Positions 16,683-25,803 of a stretch of DNA of 51,403 nt are shown piece after piece (the first letter of the stretch is position 1; every line of letters begins with the position of its first letter). Location: contig JAJYUB010000025.1 in NCBI GenBank assembly GCA_021792795.1, positions 1-51,403 of the forward strand, in the 5' to 3' direction. Below the pieces are notes generated by a model that saw nothing but the letters and a program-made list of their open reading frames with translations, was not told where the DNA came from and ran no database searches. A program made the position numbers and the translations under genes. The stretch comes from Acidobacteriota bacterium. Lineage in GTDB: Bacteria; Acidobacteriota; Terriglobia; Terriglobales; Acidobacteriaceae.

Positions 16683-17439
16683 CCTGGTCCGACTGATTCG
16701 CGAAGATATCCGATGCGTGTTCGAGCGCGACCCCGCGGCCACGTCGAAGGCCATGGTGCTGCTGTGCTATCCGGGCCTGCACGCGGTGTGGTCCCATCGC
16801 ATTCACCATTGGCTTTGGTCGAGAAAGTTGAAGCTGCTGGCGCGTGTGCTGTCGCAGATTACGCGCTTCTGGACGGGGATTGAAATCCATCCAGAGGCGC
16901 AAATCGGTCGACGATTGTTTATCGATCACGGAATCGGCGTGGTCATCGGGCAGACCTCGATCATTGGCAATGACGTGACGCTGTACCAGGGCGTGACGCT
17001 TGGAGGTACCGGAAAGGGCAGCGGCAAACGGCATCCCACCCTGCGCGACGGCGTCTTTGTCGGCAACAATGCCAACATTTTGGGCGATATCACCATTGGA
17101 GAACACTCTCGTGTCGGCGCGGGCTCTGTGGTTCTGCGCGACGTGCCTCCGGACTCGACCGTCGTGGGTGTTCCAGCGCACATCGTGTACCAGGGCGGCA
17201 AACGCGTACTGATTACCGATCCTCGAGAAATCAACGATCCGCTTTCCGATGTCATCGTCGCCCTGTGTGACGAAGTGAAGCGTCTGAAAGCCCGCGTCGA
17301 GCGGCTGGATGGCGAACTGCAGCAGTCGCGCCTGGTGGAGCCGGAGAGCGCGCTCGCGGTGGAAGAAGAAGAACGTGAGCGCTACCGCAGCCAGCAGTAT
17401 CCGCGGTCGGACTACGTCAGCATGGGCGAAGGCATCTGA
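16678..17439 (+). CDS. cysE: Serine O-acetyltransferase
   Basis: The 253-residue product has a short N-terminal helical region and a left-handed beta-helix of hexapeptide repeats: [12 protein letters not shown], then [12 protein letters not shown] with His84 as likely catalytic base, then [13 protein letters not shown] and [20 protein letters not shown]. It is the EpsC/short CysE type. It acetylates serine with acetyl-CoA to feed cysK. The C-terminal 60 residues are a charged coiled-coil-like tail ([15 protein letters not shown]) not needed for the fold. The position of the usual catalytic Asp reads Glu69, which occurs in this subfamily. The start codon lies 2 bases after the palindromic element, whose stem could hide the initiation region. 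Confidence 0.95.
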   Translation: MNLVRLIREDIRCVFERDPAATSKAMVLLCYPGLHAVWSHRIHHWLWSRKLKLLARVLSQITRFWTGIEIHPEAQIGRRLFIDHGIGVVIGQTSIIGNDVTLYQGVTLGGTGKGSGKRHPTLRDGVFVGNNANILGDITIGEHSRVGAGSVVLRDVPPDSTVVGVPAHIVYQGGKRVLITDPREINDPLSDVIVALCDEVKRLKARVERLDGELQQSRLVEPESALAVEEEERERYRSQQYPRSDYVSMGEGI

Positions 17440-17478
17440 GCGGGGCGCGCTTTTAGACCAGACACAACGATGGCGCCG

Positions 17479-18642
17479 TCACATTCCCGGATGGGAAAGC
17501 TGGTTTGCGTTCGGCACCAGTTCCAGATAAAGCGACCGTGGCAGGTTTGTTTTCCAGTGGCCGGTCGCCTTGGCATAGCCGACGAAACCGAAAAACATGC
17601 ACGCCAGCACAATAGTGACGGCCATGGGAGTCAGCACAAGATTGCGCCAGCGATCATTGACTTCCGTCGCGCGACGTGGTGGCAGCGAGAACTGCAATGC
17701 GTTCTGCGCCGGGCACACGGCAATACATTCCATGCAGGCTGCGCATTCAACAGAGCGAATCTGTATCAGGCGATCCACTGGCAAGTTGGCAGAGCAGGCG
17801 CGCGCACACTTGCCGCAGTCAATACATGCAGCCGCGTCGCGGCGAATCTTCGCCGGGCTTAGCAGGGACGCCAACCCCATCAACGCGCCGTACGGGCACA
17901 AATAACGGCACCAGAAATTTCGTATGAAGAAAGAAAGCGCAAGAAGCACGACCAAGACGATGATTCCGGTCTGGCCCAGGTCGCGAAAGAAATTCAGCAT
18001 TTTGACATCCGCCACCATGCCGTACGGCGAATGTAAAAAATCCGCCAACGCTGCGGCCGACATGCTCCCAATCACAAACGCGAAAAATCCCAGCAGAACA
18101 TATTTCAATCCGCGCAGCGGAAGATCAAGCCATTTTGGAAGTTGGAAGCTCTTGCCGAAAAACTTCTCGCCAGTTTTCCATAACAGTTCTGAGAGTGTGC
18201 CGATCGGGCAAAGCCAGGAGCAAAAGGCTTTTTTCAACAGCAGGCTGGAGAGAAGAAACGCGAGGAACAGAAACATCGCGGCCGGATGAATCCGTGGAAT
18301 GCTGCGCGTTTCAACCAGGAATTTCGTATTCATCGTTCCGGCAATGGGTAACCAGCCTTCTACGCCAGCAGGCCGGCTTACGTACAATGTTCGCCCTGCG
18401 GATTCGTAGTAGCGCACCCACAGAATGAACTGAATCCCCAGCCAGAGGTTCAGCATTGCAAATGCGGCCTGAACGCCATGGCGAAACCACTGAGAACGGT
18501 CCTGAACCTGGCGCCGAATCAGCTTCTTGACAGATCGGCGAGCCGTTGGGCTGGGGCTTTTGTGGTCGTCGGCTGGAGGCGGGGCGGAGGAATTGCCGGG
18601 TAGGGGATGCTGCAGGACTTCGGTCTCGGATATTGGGGACAT
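17479..18642 (-). CDS. Membrane polyferredoxin, CcoG/NapH/NosR-like
   Basis: The 387-residue product has about five membrane helices, two cytoplasmic Cys motifs (CSWLCPIG and CRYLCPYG) and two [4Fe-4S] ferredoxin motifs (CIDCGKCARAC and CAACMECIAVCP). This is the core of the CcoG/FixG, NapH and NosR-C-terminal family, which passes electrons at the membrane or helps oxidase copper handling. It lacks the C-terminal Ig-like domain of CcoG, and no cbb3 oxidase genes are nearby, so a role in electron supply to NO or oxygen reduction is a guess. The first 50 residues are disordered and Pro/Ser-rich. The ATG at 18642 has GGAAGG 5 bases upstream. A perfect CRP-type promoter precedes it. Confidence 0.85.
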   Translation of the reverse strand: MSPISETEVLQHPLPGNSSAPPPADDHKSPSPTARRSVKKLIRRQVQDRSQWFRHGVQAAFAMLNLWLGIQFILWVRYYESAGRTLYVSRPAGVEGWLPIAGTMNTKFLVETRSIPRIHPAAMFLFLAFLLSSLLLKKAFCSWLCPIGTLSELLWKTGEKFFGKSFQLPKWLDLPLRGLKYVLLGFFAFVIGSMSAAALADFLHSPYGMVADVKMLNFFRDLGQTGIIVLVVLLALSFFIRNFWCRYLCPYGALMGLASLLSPAKIRRDAAACIDCGKCARACSANLPVDRLIQIRSVECAACMECIAVCPAQNALQFSLPPRRATEVNDRWRNLVLTPMAVTIVLACMFFGFVGYAKATGHWKTNLPRSLYLELVPNANQLSHPGM

Positions 18643-18659
18643 CCTCACCTTCCAACTTC

Positions 18660-18702
18660 ACTGTAGAGGAGCCTCAAAGAGACATCTGTGACTTGCGTCA
18701 CA
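18660..18702 (-). promoter_or_regulatory. CRP/HcpR-type class II promoter of the polyferredoxin gene, shared with the divergent regulator
   Basis: TGTGACTTGCGTCACA at 18687-18702 is a perfect TGTGA-N6-TCACA dyad. On the minus strand TACAGT (18665-18660) is centred 32 bp from the dyad centre, and the leader to the ATG at 18642 would be about 11 bases. On the plus strand CATACT (18724-18729) lies at the same distance in the other direction, so the one dyad may also control the regulator at 18760. Confidence 0.7.
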
Positions 18703-18759
18703 AACGATTGCAGCCGGGAAAACCATACTAGTCTATGCTGGAAGTGACAGGGTGCGACC

Positions 18760-19467
18760 ATGGCGGACAACTGTGCGAACCGGATGGAAAACGAAGGCTG
18801 TTTCATGTGCAAGGAGAGGCACACCGACTGGTTCTGCAATCTATCTCCGCAAGCGTTGGTGGAATTTGAATCTCTCGGCATGCAGATGACCGTGCCCGCG
18901 GGCAGCACGCTTTTCTTTGAAGCGCAGACCGCTCGCAGCGTGTACATATTGTGCAGCGGCCATGTGAAGCTGACAACCTCCTCAAAAGATGGAAAAACTC
19001 TGCTAGTGCGAATCGCCAAGCCGGGGGATGTGCTGGGCTTGAGCGCTGCCATCTCCGGTACATCGTACGAGATCACTGCGCAGGCCATTGAGCCGGTGCA
19101 GGTGAAGTCTTTTCAGCGCCAGGACTTTCTCCACTTCATCGAACACCACCTGGAAGGCAGTATGCACGCGACGAAAATGATCAACAAGGAGTATCGCGAT
19201 GCATTGGGCGACGCTACCCGCCTCGCGCTTTCCATGTCGATCGCCGGAAGGGTCGCCCGGCTCCTGCTGGAGATGACATCTGGCGTTCGGGACGCAAAGC
19301 CCCGCTTCACTATGTCGCTGACGCATGAAGAGCTGGCCACCATGCTGGGCACGACACGCGAATCGATCACACGCGTTTTAAGTGAATTGAAGCGGAAAGA
19401 GATCATTTCCATCAAAGGCACTTCTGTGACCATTCTTCGCAAAGCCGCGCTCGAACTCCTCGTATAG
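18760..19467 (+). CDS. Crp/Fnr-family regulator with N-terminal cysteine cluster
   Basis: The 235-residue product has an N-terminal Cys-rich segment (Cys5, Cys14, Cys17, Cys26), a CRP-type beta barrel (VPAGSTLFFEAQTARSVYIL), a dimer helix, and a winged helix, LTHEELATMLGTTRESITRV. The recognition helix reads R-E-x3-R, as in CRP, and so should recognise TGTGA half-sites. The Cys spacing recalls FNR, in which N-terminal cysteines hold an oxygen- and NO-sensitive [4Fe-4S] cluster, but it is not identical. It sits between the polyferredoxin and cydAB, each with a matching dyad, and is the best candidate for their low-oxygen/NO regulator. An in-frame ATG at 18784 would remove Cys5 only. Confidence 0.9.
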   Translation: MADNCANRMENEGCFMCKERHTDWFCNLSPQALVEFESLGMQMTVPAGSTLFFEAQTARSVYILCSGHVKLTTSSKDGKTLLVRIAKPGDVLGLSAAISGTSYEITAQAIEPVQVKSFQRQDFLHFIEHHLEGSMHATKMINKEYRDALGDATRLALSMSIAGRVARLLLEMTSGVRDAKPRFTMSLTHEELATMLGTTRESITRVLSELKRKEIISIKGTSVTILRKAALELLV

Positions 19468-19498
19468 CCCGCCCCAGTCCTTCAATCCTTGACACATC

Positions 19499-19541
19499 CG
19501 TGACAGTCGTCACCGCTGTTCGACCGGGGCATTACTATTGT
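19499..19541 (+). promoter_or_regulatory. CRP/HcpR-type class II promoter of cydAB
   Basis: CGTGACAGTCGTCACC (19499-19514) keeps the GTGA-N6-TCAC core. TATTGT (19536-19541) is centred 32 bp from the dyad centre; the overlapping TACTAT at 19533-19538 is an alternative. The start would be near 19548, about 10 bases before the ATG at 19558, with AGAGGGG as ribosome-binding site. Confidence 0.6.
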
Positions 19542-19557
19542 GGTGAAGAGGGGCCGC

Positions 19558-20922
19558 ATGTCTGACGCGCTATTGCTCCATCGCCTGCATTTCGCCTTTA
19601 CGATCACGTATCACTACCTGTTTCCCCAGCTCACCATGGGGTTGGCGTTGTTGATCGTCATTCTGAAGATGATCGCCATTCGCAAGAATGATCCCGTCTA
19701 CGACGACGCAGCCCGGTTTTGGGCGCGCATTTTCGGGATCAATTTCATCATGGGCGTGGTCACTGGGATTCCGATGGAGTTCCAGTTCGGTACCAACTGG
19801 GCCCAGTTTTCGCGCATGACCGGAGGCGTGATTGGCCAGCCGCTGGCCATGGAAGGGGTGTTTTCCTTCTTTCTGGAGTCGGCATTTCTCGGCATGTTCC
19901 TCTACGGAGAAAAACGCTTGTCCCGGTGGCAGCACTGGACGGCGGCATTCCTGGTCTTCCTCGGCTCGTGGATCTCAGGATTTTTCATCATCGTCACCGA
20001 TGCCTGGATGCAGCATCCGGTCGCCTATCGCGTGCTGACCAACGGCACCTATGAGATAACAAGTTTCTGGAAACTGTTGCTGAATCATTGGGCGCTGCTG
20101 CAGTATGCCCACAATATGAGCGGGGCCGTCATTACGGGCGCTTTCGTCATGTGTTCCGTTGGCGCGTTCTATCTGCTGGAAGACAAGTTCTCCGACTATG
20201 CCCGTGTATTTCTGCGCGTGGGCGTCGTCGGCGGCGTGATTGCCTGCATCTTCCAGATTTTTCCCAGCGGCGATCTGCACGGCAAATATATGGCGCACCA
20301 TCAGCCAGCAACCACCGCCGCGATGGAAGGGCTTTTCAATTCAGAGACGGGCGCGCCCATGGTCCTGATGGGCCAGCCGAACGTCTCGCGGCAACAGATC
20401 GACAATCCGCTGGTCGTCAATAAGGTGCTCAGCTTTTTGATCTATGGCACCAGCATGGCGGAAGTGAAAGGGCTGAACAATTTTCCCCGGGACCGGTGGC
20501 CGACGAACATTCCGCTGCTGTTCTTCGCGTATCACATCATGGCTGGCCTGGGCACCTATTTCGTCGCGCTGATGGCGCTGGCCGTCGTATGGCTGTGGCG
20601 CGGGAAGTTGTTCCAGGCGAAGTGGCTGCTGTGGCCGCTGATGTTGAGCTTCCCACTTCCATACGTAGCAAACATTGCCGGCTGGATGACGGCTGAGGTG
20701 GGCAGGCAACCCTGGCTGGTGTACGGCCTGATGCATACCACCCAGGGATACTCCCAATACGTATCGGCGGGGAACACGCTGTTTACCTTGTTGGGATTCA
20801 TGGGACTGTACGCCGTCCTGTCGATCCTGTTCGTCTTCCTGATTTATGCCGAACTCGCCCGCGGGCCACAGCGCACACCCGCAGCCGGCATCCATACAGG
20901 AGCGCCGGTCAGCGCCGCATAG
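19558..20922 (+). CDS. cydA: Cytochrome bd-type quinol oxidase subunit I
   Basis: The 454-residue product is a polytopic heme protein of the cytochrome bd/CIO family. The heme b595 His is His19 (HFAFTITYHYLFP). A heme b558 His lies in LLQYAHNMSG and the b558 Met in YHIMAGLG. GQPLAMEG and GWMTAEVGRQPW are family signatures. The Q-loop is short, and the usual Lys of 'QPxKxAAxE' is Thr (HHQPATTAAMEG). Bd oxidases reduce oxygen with quinol at high affinity and resist NO, matching the neighbouring NO reductase. The ATG at 19558 has AGAGGGG upstream; a GTG at 19540 would overlap the proposed -10. Confidence 0.94.
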   Translation: MSDALLLHRLHFAFTITYHYLFPQLTMGLALLIVILKMIAIRKNDPVYDDAARFWARIFGINFIMGVVTGIPMEFQFGTNWAQFSRMTGGVIGQPLAMEGVFSFFLESAFLGMFLYGEKRLSRWQHWTAAFLVFLGSWISGFFIIVTDAWMQHPVAYRVLTNGTYEITSFWKLLLNHWALLQYAHNMSGAVITGAFVMCSVGAFYLLEDKFSDYARVFLRVGVVGGVIACIFQIFPSGDLHGKYMAHHQPATTAAMEGLFNSETGAPMVLMGQPNVSRQQIDNPLVVNKVLSFLIYGTSMAEVKGLNNFPRDRWPTNIPLLFFAYHIMAGLGTYFVALMALAVVWLWRGKLFQAKWLLWPLMLSFPLPYVANIAGWMTAEVGRQPWLVYGLMHTTQGYSQYVSAGNTLFTLLGFMGLYAVLSILFVFLIYAELARGPQRTPAAGIHTGAPVSAA

Positions 20923-20945
20923 GCAAAGGCGCAGGAGATACCGTG

Positions 20946-21992
20946 ATGGGCTTGATCTGGTTCTGGATTGTCGCATTGATGCTGGTGGCGTATGTGGTGC
21001 TCGATGGCTTCGATATTGGAGTGGGCATCGCGCATTTTCTGGTCGGTCGATCGGACCAGGACCGCGACACCATCCTTCGCACCATCGGTCCGGTTTGGGA
21101 CGGCAATGAAGTCTGGCTGCTGGCCGGCGGCGGCACACTGTACTTTGCCTTTCCGCTGCTCTACGCTTCGTCGTTCAGCGGATTCTATCTGCCGCTGATG
21201 ATCGTGTTGTGGCTGCTGATCTTGCGCGGCATTGGCGTTGAGCTGCGGTCGCACTTCGGCACCGTGGTGTGGCGCGGGTTCTTCGATGGATCGTTTGCCA
21301 TCTCCAGTATTCTGCTTGCAATTTTTCTTGGCGCTGCGTTGGCCAACGTCATCCGCGGAGTTCCGCTGAACGCCGACGGTTATTTCTTCGCTCCGTTGTG
21401 GACGAACTGGCGCGTCGGCCCCAACCCCGGCATTCTCGATTGGTATACGGTCATTGGCGGCGTGCTTGCGCTGGTTGCGCTCGGCATTCACGGCTGTCTG
21501 TATCTGGCGGTGAAAACCAGCGGAGAGCTGCAGCAGCGGGCGCGCCAACTGGCGCAGCGCTCGTGGATCGTTCTGCTGCTGCTCACGATCGTCAGTCTGA
21601 CGACCACCATGGTGGTTCGACCTGCGGTCCTGCTGAGTTATCTGCATTATCCGGTCGCGTTTCTTGTTCCCGCGGGTGTGGTTGCCAGCCTCTTCGGCAT
21701 TTTGCTCTACTCTCGCAAAGGCAGAGATTTCCCGGCGTTTCTTAGCTCCTGTTTGTATCTGGCGCTGATGCTGGGTGGGGCGGCCGTGGGTCTGTGTCCC
21801 GTCCTGCTGCCGTCCAGCCGGAATGCGGCCCAGGACATCACCATCTCGAATGCGCTCGCCGGTCATCATGGACTGGCGGTCGGTCTTGTCTGGTGGGCCC
21901 TCGGAATTTTGCTGGCCATTGGATATTTTGTCTTTGTCTATCGCATGTTTCGAGGCAAAGTGGTTGCAACCGCGGAATCCCATGGGGATTGA
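20946..21992 (+). CDS. cydB: Cytochrome bd-type quinol oxidase subunit II
   Basis: The 348-residue product is the CydB partner of the gene just upstream. It starts with WFWIVALMLVAYVVLDGFD, typical of the family, followed by DRDTILRTIGPVWDGNEVWL and eight or so further hydrophobic helices. The spacer from cydA is 23 bases, with AGGAG 8 bases before the ATG at 20946 (a GTG at 20943 is possible). It stabilises the heme subunit in the inner membrane. No cydX-like small subunit was found after it. Confidence 0.94.
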   Translation: MGLIWFWIVALMLVAYVVLDGFDIGVGIAHFLVGRSDQDRDTILRTIGPVWDGNEVWLLAGGGTLYFAFPLLYASSFSGFYLPLMIVLWLLILRGIGVELRSHFGTVVWRGFFDGSFAISSILLAIFLGAALANVIRGVPLNADGYFFAPLWTNWRVGPNPGILDWYTVIGGVLALVALGIHGCLYLAVKTSGELQQRARQLAQRSWIVLLLLTIVSLTTTMVVRPAVLLSYLHYPVAFLVPAGVVASLFGILLYSRKGRDFPAFLSSCLYLALMLGGAAVGLCPVLLPSSRNAAQDITISNALAGHHGLAVGLVWWALGILLAIGYFVFVYRMFRGKVVATAESHGD

Positions 21993-22108
21993 ACGGCGAT
22001 GAATCGGCTGCAGCAATGTGAAGTTGCCGTCAATCTCTGCCTTCCATGGTGACCTTGCCTGCTGGAAATCGTCATCTAAGTAAGTGCAACGCCGAATGAG
22101 GGGATTTC

Positions 22109-24541
22109 GTGAGTTCTGACAGCCGCACCGCTTCCGCCCGTCGTTCCATCGCTATCGCCGCCAAGGTCAGTTCGCGCAAGCCGCTTGCCGCAGAAGAGTT
22201 GCGCAAGATGGATGCCTACTGGCGCGCCTGTAATTATCTCTGCGTGGGGATGCTCTATCTGCTGGAGAACCCGCTGCTGAAACAGCCGCTCCAGCCGGAG
22301 CACATCAAACAGCGCCTACTCGGTCATTGGGGATCCGACCCCGGCCAGACGTTTACCTGGGTCCACCTGAACCGGCTCATCAAGAAATATGACCTGGACA
22401 TGATCTATATTTCCGGTCCCGGCCACGGCGCGCCCGCCACTCTTTCCAATGCCTACCTGGAGGGCACATATTCCGAGGTCTATCCAGACAAGAGTCAGGA
22501 TGAAGAAGGGCTGCTGAACTTCTTCAAGCAATTTTCTTTCCCTGGGGGAATTGGAAGCCATTGCACTCCGGAAACACCCGGCTCGATCCATGAAGGCGGC
22601 GAGCTTGGCTATAGCATTTCGCACGCGTTTGGAGCGACGTTCGACAATCCCAACCTGATCGCCACCGTTGTAGTTGGAGATGGTGAAGCGGAAACCGGCC
22701 CACTGGCGACTTCGTGGCATTCCAATAAGTTTCTCAATCCCATTCGTGATGGCGCGGTGCTTCCCATCCTGCACCTGAATGGATACAAGATCGCCAATCC
22801 GACGGTCTTGGCGCGCATTTCTTCAGAGGAGTTGGAGCAGTTGTTTCGCGGCTATGGATGGACGCCTTATGTTGTGGAAGGCGCCGATCCCCACACCATG
22901 CACCAGCAGATGGCCGCCACGCTGGAGCATTGCGTGCAGGAGATTCGCGCCTTCCAGAAACATGCGCGCAGCACGAACACCGCTGACCGGCCCAGGTGGC
23001 CGATGGTGATTCTACGAACCCCAAAGGGGTGGACAGGACCGAAGGAGTTGGACGGGCACAAGGTAGAGGGATTCTGGCGGGCGCACCAGATTCCTATCCT
23101 CGACGTCACCACCAATCCAGCGCACATGCGGCTGCTGGAAGAGTGGATGAAAAGCTACAAGCCGGAGGAATTGTTCGATGCAGCCGGCGCGCTGATGCCG
23201 GAGCTGAAGGAGTTGCCGCCCAAAGGCAATCGCCGCCTCAGCGCCAATCCCCATGCCAACGGCGGCGTGCTGCGCAAGGCGTTGCGGCTGCCGGAGTTTC
23301 GAGACTTCGCGTTTCCGGTAACAAAGCCGGGTACAACCGAAGTAGGACCCACAGAAGTCCTGGCACATTTCCTGGCTGAAACCATGCGCAGGAACATGAG
23401 CAGTTTTCGCGTCTTCGGCCCGGACGAAACCGCCTCCAACAAGTTGCAGGCGATTTACGAGGCCAGCAAGAAAACGTGGCTGGCGGAATTCAAGCCGGAG
23501 GATTCGGATGGCGGCGAGCTTTCAACCGATGGCCGCGTCATGGAGATGCTGAGCGAGCACACGCTGGAGGGATGGTTTGAGGGATATGTCCTGACCGGAC
23601 GGCACGGTCTTTTCGCCAGCTATGAGGCGTTTGTCCACGTCATCGACTCCATGTTCAATCAACATGCGAAATGGCTGGAGAAATGCATCTCAGAAGTGAA
23701 ATGGCGTGTTCCCATATCGTCGTTGAACATCCTGATTACCTCGCTTGTCTGGCGCCAGGACCATAACGGATTCACCCATCAGGACCCAGGGTTTCTCGAT
23801 GTCGTCACCAACAAAAGCGCCGCCATTACGCGCATTTATCTGCCGCCCGATGCCAATTGTCTGTTAAGTGTCGGCGATCACTGCTTGCGCAGTACCAATT
23901 ACGTTAACGTGATTGTTGCGGACAAGCAGCCACACTTGCAGTACATGGACATTGAAGAAGCGGTTCGACACTGCACCAAGGGCATTGGCATTTGGGATTG
24001 GGCGAGCAATGACCAGGATGCTGAACCGGATGTGGTGATGGCGACGGCCGGCGATATCGCCACCATGGAATCGCTCGCGGCCGTGGCAATTCTGCGCGAA
24101 CATTTTCCAGAGCTGAATATCCGTTTTGTCAACGTGGTCGACCTGTTCAAGTTGGAGCCGGACACCGAACATCCGCACGGATTGTCGGACCGCGACTTCG
24201 ATTCGTTGTTTACGCTGGACAAGCCGGTCATTTTCAATTTTCACGGCTATCCATCGCTGATCCATAAACTGACGTATCGACGCGCCAATCACGACAATAT
24301 GCATGTGCGCGGATACAAGGAAAAAGGGAACATCAACACGCCCCTGGAACTCGCTATTTTGAACCAGGTCGACAGATTCAACCTGGCGATCGATGTGATT
24401 GACCGCGTACCGAAACTGCGAGCGATCGGGGCGCATACTAAAGAATGGCTGAAAGACCAAATCGCAGACGCGATCGACTACGCGCATGAAAACGGCATCG
24501 ACAGAAAGGAAATTCGAGAGTGGACGTGGCCCCTGGGATGA
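22109..24541 (+). CDS. xfp: Phosphoketolase (xylulose-5-phosphate/fructose-6-phosphate)
   Basis: The 810-residue product is a full-length thiamine-diphosphate phosphoketolase. It has [10 protein letters not shown] near the N-terminus, [20 protein letters not shown], the thiamine-diphosphate motif [19 protein letters not shown], and [20 protein letters not shown] with the catalytic Glu region later in the chain. The enzyme splits xylulose-5-P or fructose-6-P with phosphate into acetyl phosphate and a shorter sugar phosphate. It starts with GTG at 22109 and its stop overlaps the acetate kinase start, giving a compact route to ATP and acetate. It follows cydAB by 116 bases. No clear CRP-type dyad lies in this gap, so co-transcription from the cyd promoter is possible. 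Confidence 0.95.
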   Translation: MSSDSRTASARRSIAIAAKVSSRKPLAAEELRKMDAYWRACNYLCVGMLYLLENPLLKQPLQPEHIKQRLLGHWGSDPGQTFTWVHLNRLIKKYDLDMIYISGPGHGAPATLSNAYLEGTYSEVYPDKSQDEEGLLNFFKQFSFPGGIGSHCTPETPGSIHEGGELGYSISHAFGATFDNPNLIATVVVGDGEAETGPLATSWHSNKFLNPIRDGAVLPILHLNGYKIANPTVLARISSEELEQLFRGYGWTPYVVEGADPHTMHQQMAATLEHCVQEIRAFQKHARSTNTADRPRWPMVILRTPKGWTGPKELDGHKVEGFWRAHQIPILDVTTNPAHMRLLEEWMKSYKPEELFDAAGALMPELKELPPKGNRRLSANPHANGGVLRKALRLPEFRDFAFPVTKPGTTEVGPTEVLAHFLAETMRRNMSSFRVFGPDETASNKLQAIYEASKKTWLAEFKPEDSDGGELSTDGRVMEMLSEHTLEGWFEGYVLTGRHGLFASYEAFVHVIDSMFNQHAKWLEKCISEVKWRVPISSLNILITSLVWRQDHNGFTHQDPGFLDVVTNKSAAITRIYLPPDANCLLSVGDHCLRSTNYVNVIVADKQPHLQYMDIEEAVRHCTKGIGIWDWASNDQDAEPDVVMATAGDIATMESLAAVAILREHFPELNIRFVNVVDLFKLEPDTEHPHGLSDRDFDSLFTLDKPVIFNFHGYPSLIHKLTYRRANHDNMHVRGYKEKGNINTPLELAILNQVDRFNLAIDVIDRVPKLRAIGAHTKEWLKDQIADAIDYAHENGIDRKEIREWTWPLG

Positions 24542-25791
24542 GACCGGACCTGCAACACTTGCCAATCCTTGTTCTTAACGGCGGCTCTTCGTCGATCAAG
24601 TTTTCCATCTTCATTGCAGAGGGCACGAAACTCATTCGGCTGAACGAGGGCGAGGCTGGCGGCATCGGCACTCCCAAGCCGCAGTTTAGCTTCTATGTCT
24701 TTCGAGATGGAAAGCGCGAAACTCTGGTGTCGGAGTCTGAACCCAGGGGCCTTGGCTCAATTCGCGACGCAGTGCGCAAGATTGCCGCTCTGCTGCAGCA
24801 ACCAGGGCTGACGCGCCCGGCAGCCATCGGCCATCGCATCGTCCATACTGGGCCGAACCTGCACGCGCATCAACGGATTACATCGGCCGTGTTGCTGGAA
24901 ATTGAAATGGCGACAAGTTTTGCCCCACTGCATCAGCCGATCGGGCTTGAAATTATTCAAGAAGCGAAAGAGAGCTTTCCTGGCGTGGACAATTACGCCT
25001 GCTTCGATACCATCTTCGACCAGGATTTGCCGGAGGTGGCATCGATTTATCCGCTGCCCAAGGAAATTCGCGAACAGGGTGTGCACCGCTATGGCTTTCA
25101 CGGTCTATCATGCGAATCGATCGTGCAACAGTTTCAGAATGGAAGGGTGCCGGACCTGTTTCCACCGAACAAGGTTCCAGAGCGGCTGATCTATGTGCAT
25201 CTGGGCAGCGGGGCCAGCGTCACCGCCATCCGCGATGGCAAAGCCATCGATGTCTCGCTGGGTTTTACGCCGTGCGGAGGGGTCATCATGGGCACTCGTC
25301 CCGGCGATCTCGATCCTGGACTGGTCTTCTATTTGCTGCGTATGCACGCGGGCAGCGCGGCGAATGCGACGGACGCTGTGGAGCAGTTGCTGAACAAGCG
25401 CTCGGGTATGCTGGCGCTCTCCGGACTTTCCAATGACATGCGCATTCTGCGCGATGCCGCAAAGAATGGGGACCGGCAGGCCGCGCTGGCGATTGAGGCG
25501 TTCGCGCTATCGGTAAAGAAGATGATCGGCGGCTACGTTGCGCTGATGGGAGGCCTGGATGCGCTGGTTTTTTCCGGGGGCATTGGCGAACGCGATCCGA
25601 TGACTCGCGCCCAGGTCTGCGCCGGAATGGATGCGTTTGGGCTGACGCTGAATCCGGAGGAAAATGGTCCCGCGCACGCCGGGCCGAAGACCATCAGTCA
25701 GAAGGAATCGAAGATTGCCGTCTATGTTCTCCCTGCGGATGAAGACCGCGTGATCGCCGGCCATGTCGCGCGACTGGCTGCCGAGGAATAG
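24538..25791 (+). CDS. ackA: Acetate kinase
   Basis: The 417-residue product carries the acetate/propionate kinase signatures: [13 protein letters not shown] at the start, [29 protein letters not shown], and [13 protein letters not shown] near the end. It makes ATP from acetyl phosphate. The ATG at 24538 overlaps the xfp stop as ATGA and gives the usual short N-terminus; a GTG at 24520 would add six residues. With phosphoketolase it completes sugar phosphate to acetate plus ATP without oxygen, and without phosphotransacetylase. It is about 15 residues longer than many AckA proteins, due to small insertions. Confidence 0.95.
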   Translation: MRPDLQHLPILVLNGGSSSIKFSIFIAEGTKLIRLNEGEAGGIGTPKPQFSFYVFRDGKRETLVSESEPRGLGSIRDAVRKIAALLQQPGLTRPAAIGHRIVHTGPNLHAHQRITSAVLLEIEMATSFAPLHQPIGLEIIQEAKESFPGVDNYACFDTIFDQDLPEVASIYPLPKEIREQGVHRYGFHGLSCESIVQQFQNGRVPDLFPPNKVPERLIYVHLGSGASVTAIRDGKAIDVSLGFTPCGGVIMGTRPGDLDPGLVFYLLRMHAGSAANATDAVEQLLNKRSGMLALSGLSNDMRILRDAAKNGDRQAALAIEAFALSVKKMIGGYVALMGGLDALVFSGGIGERDPMTRAQVCAGMDAFGLTLNPEENGPAHAGPKTISQKESKIAVYVLPADEDRVIAGHVARLAAEE

Positions 25792-25803
25792 GCGGAATTT
25801 GCG

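Noticed and set aside
20844-22016. 390-codon open frame antisense to cydB
   Set aside because: Gln/Arg/His-rich composition without motifs; cydB on the other strand is certain.
22015-22040. Possible CRP-type dyad before xfp (TGTGA near 22017)
   Set aside because: The second half-site does not fit N6 spacing (TGTGA then CGTCA), and no -10 lies at the expected place.
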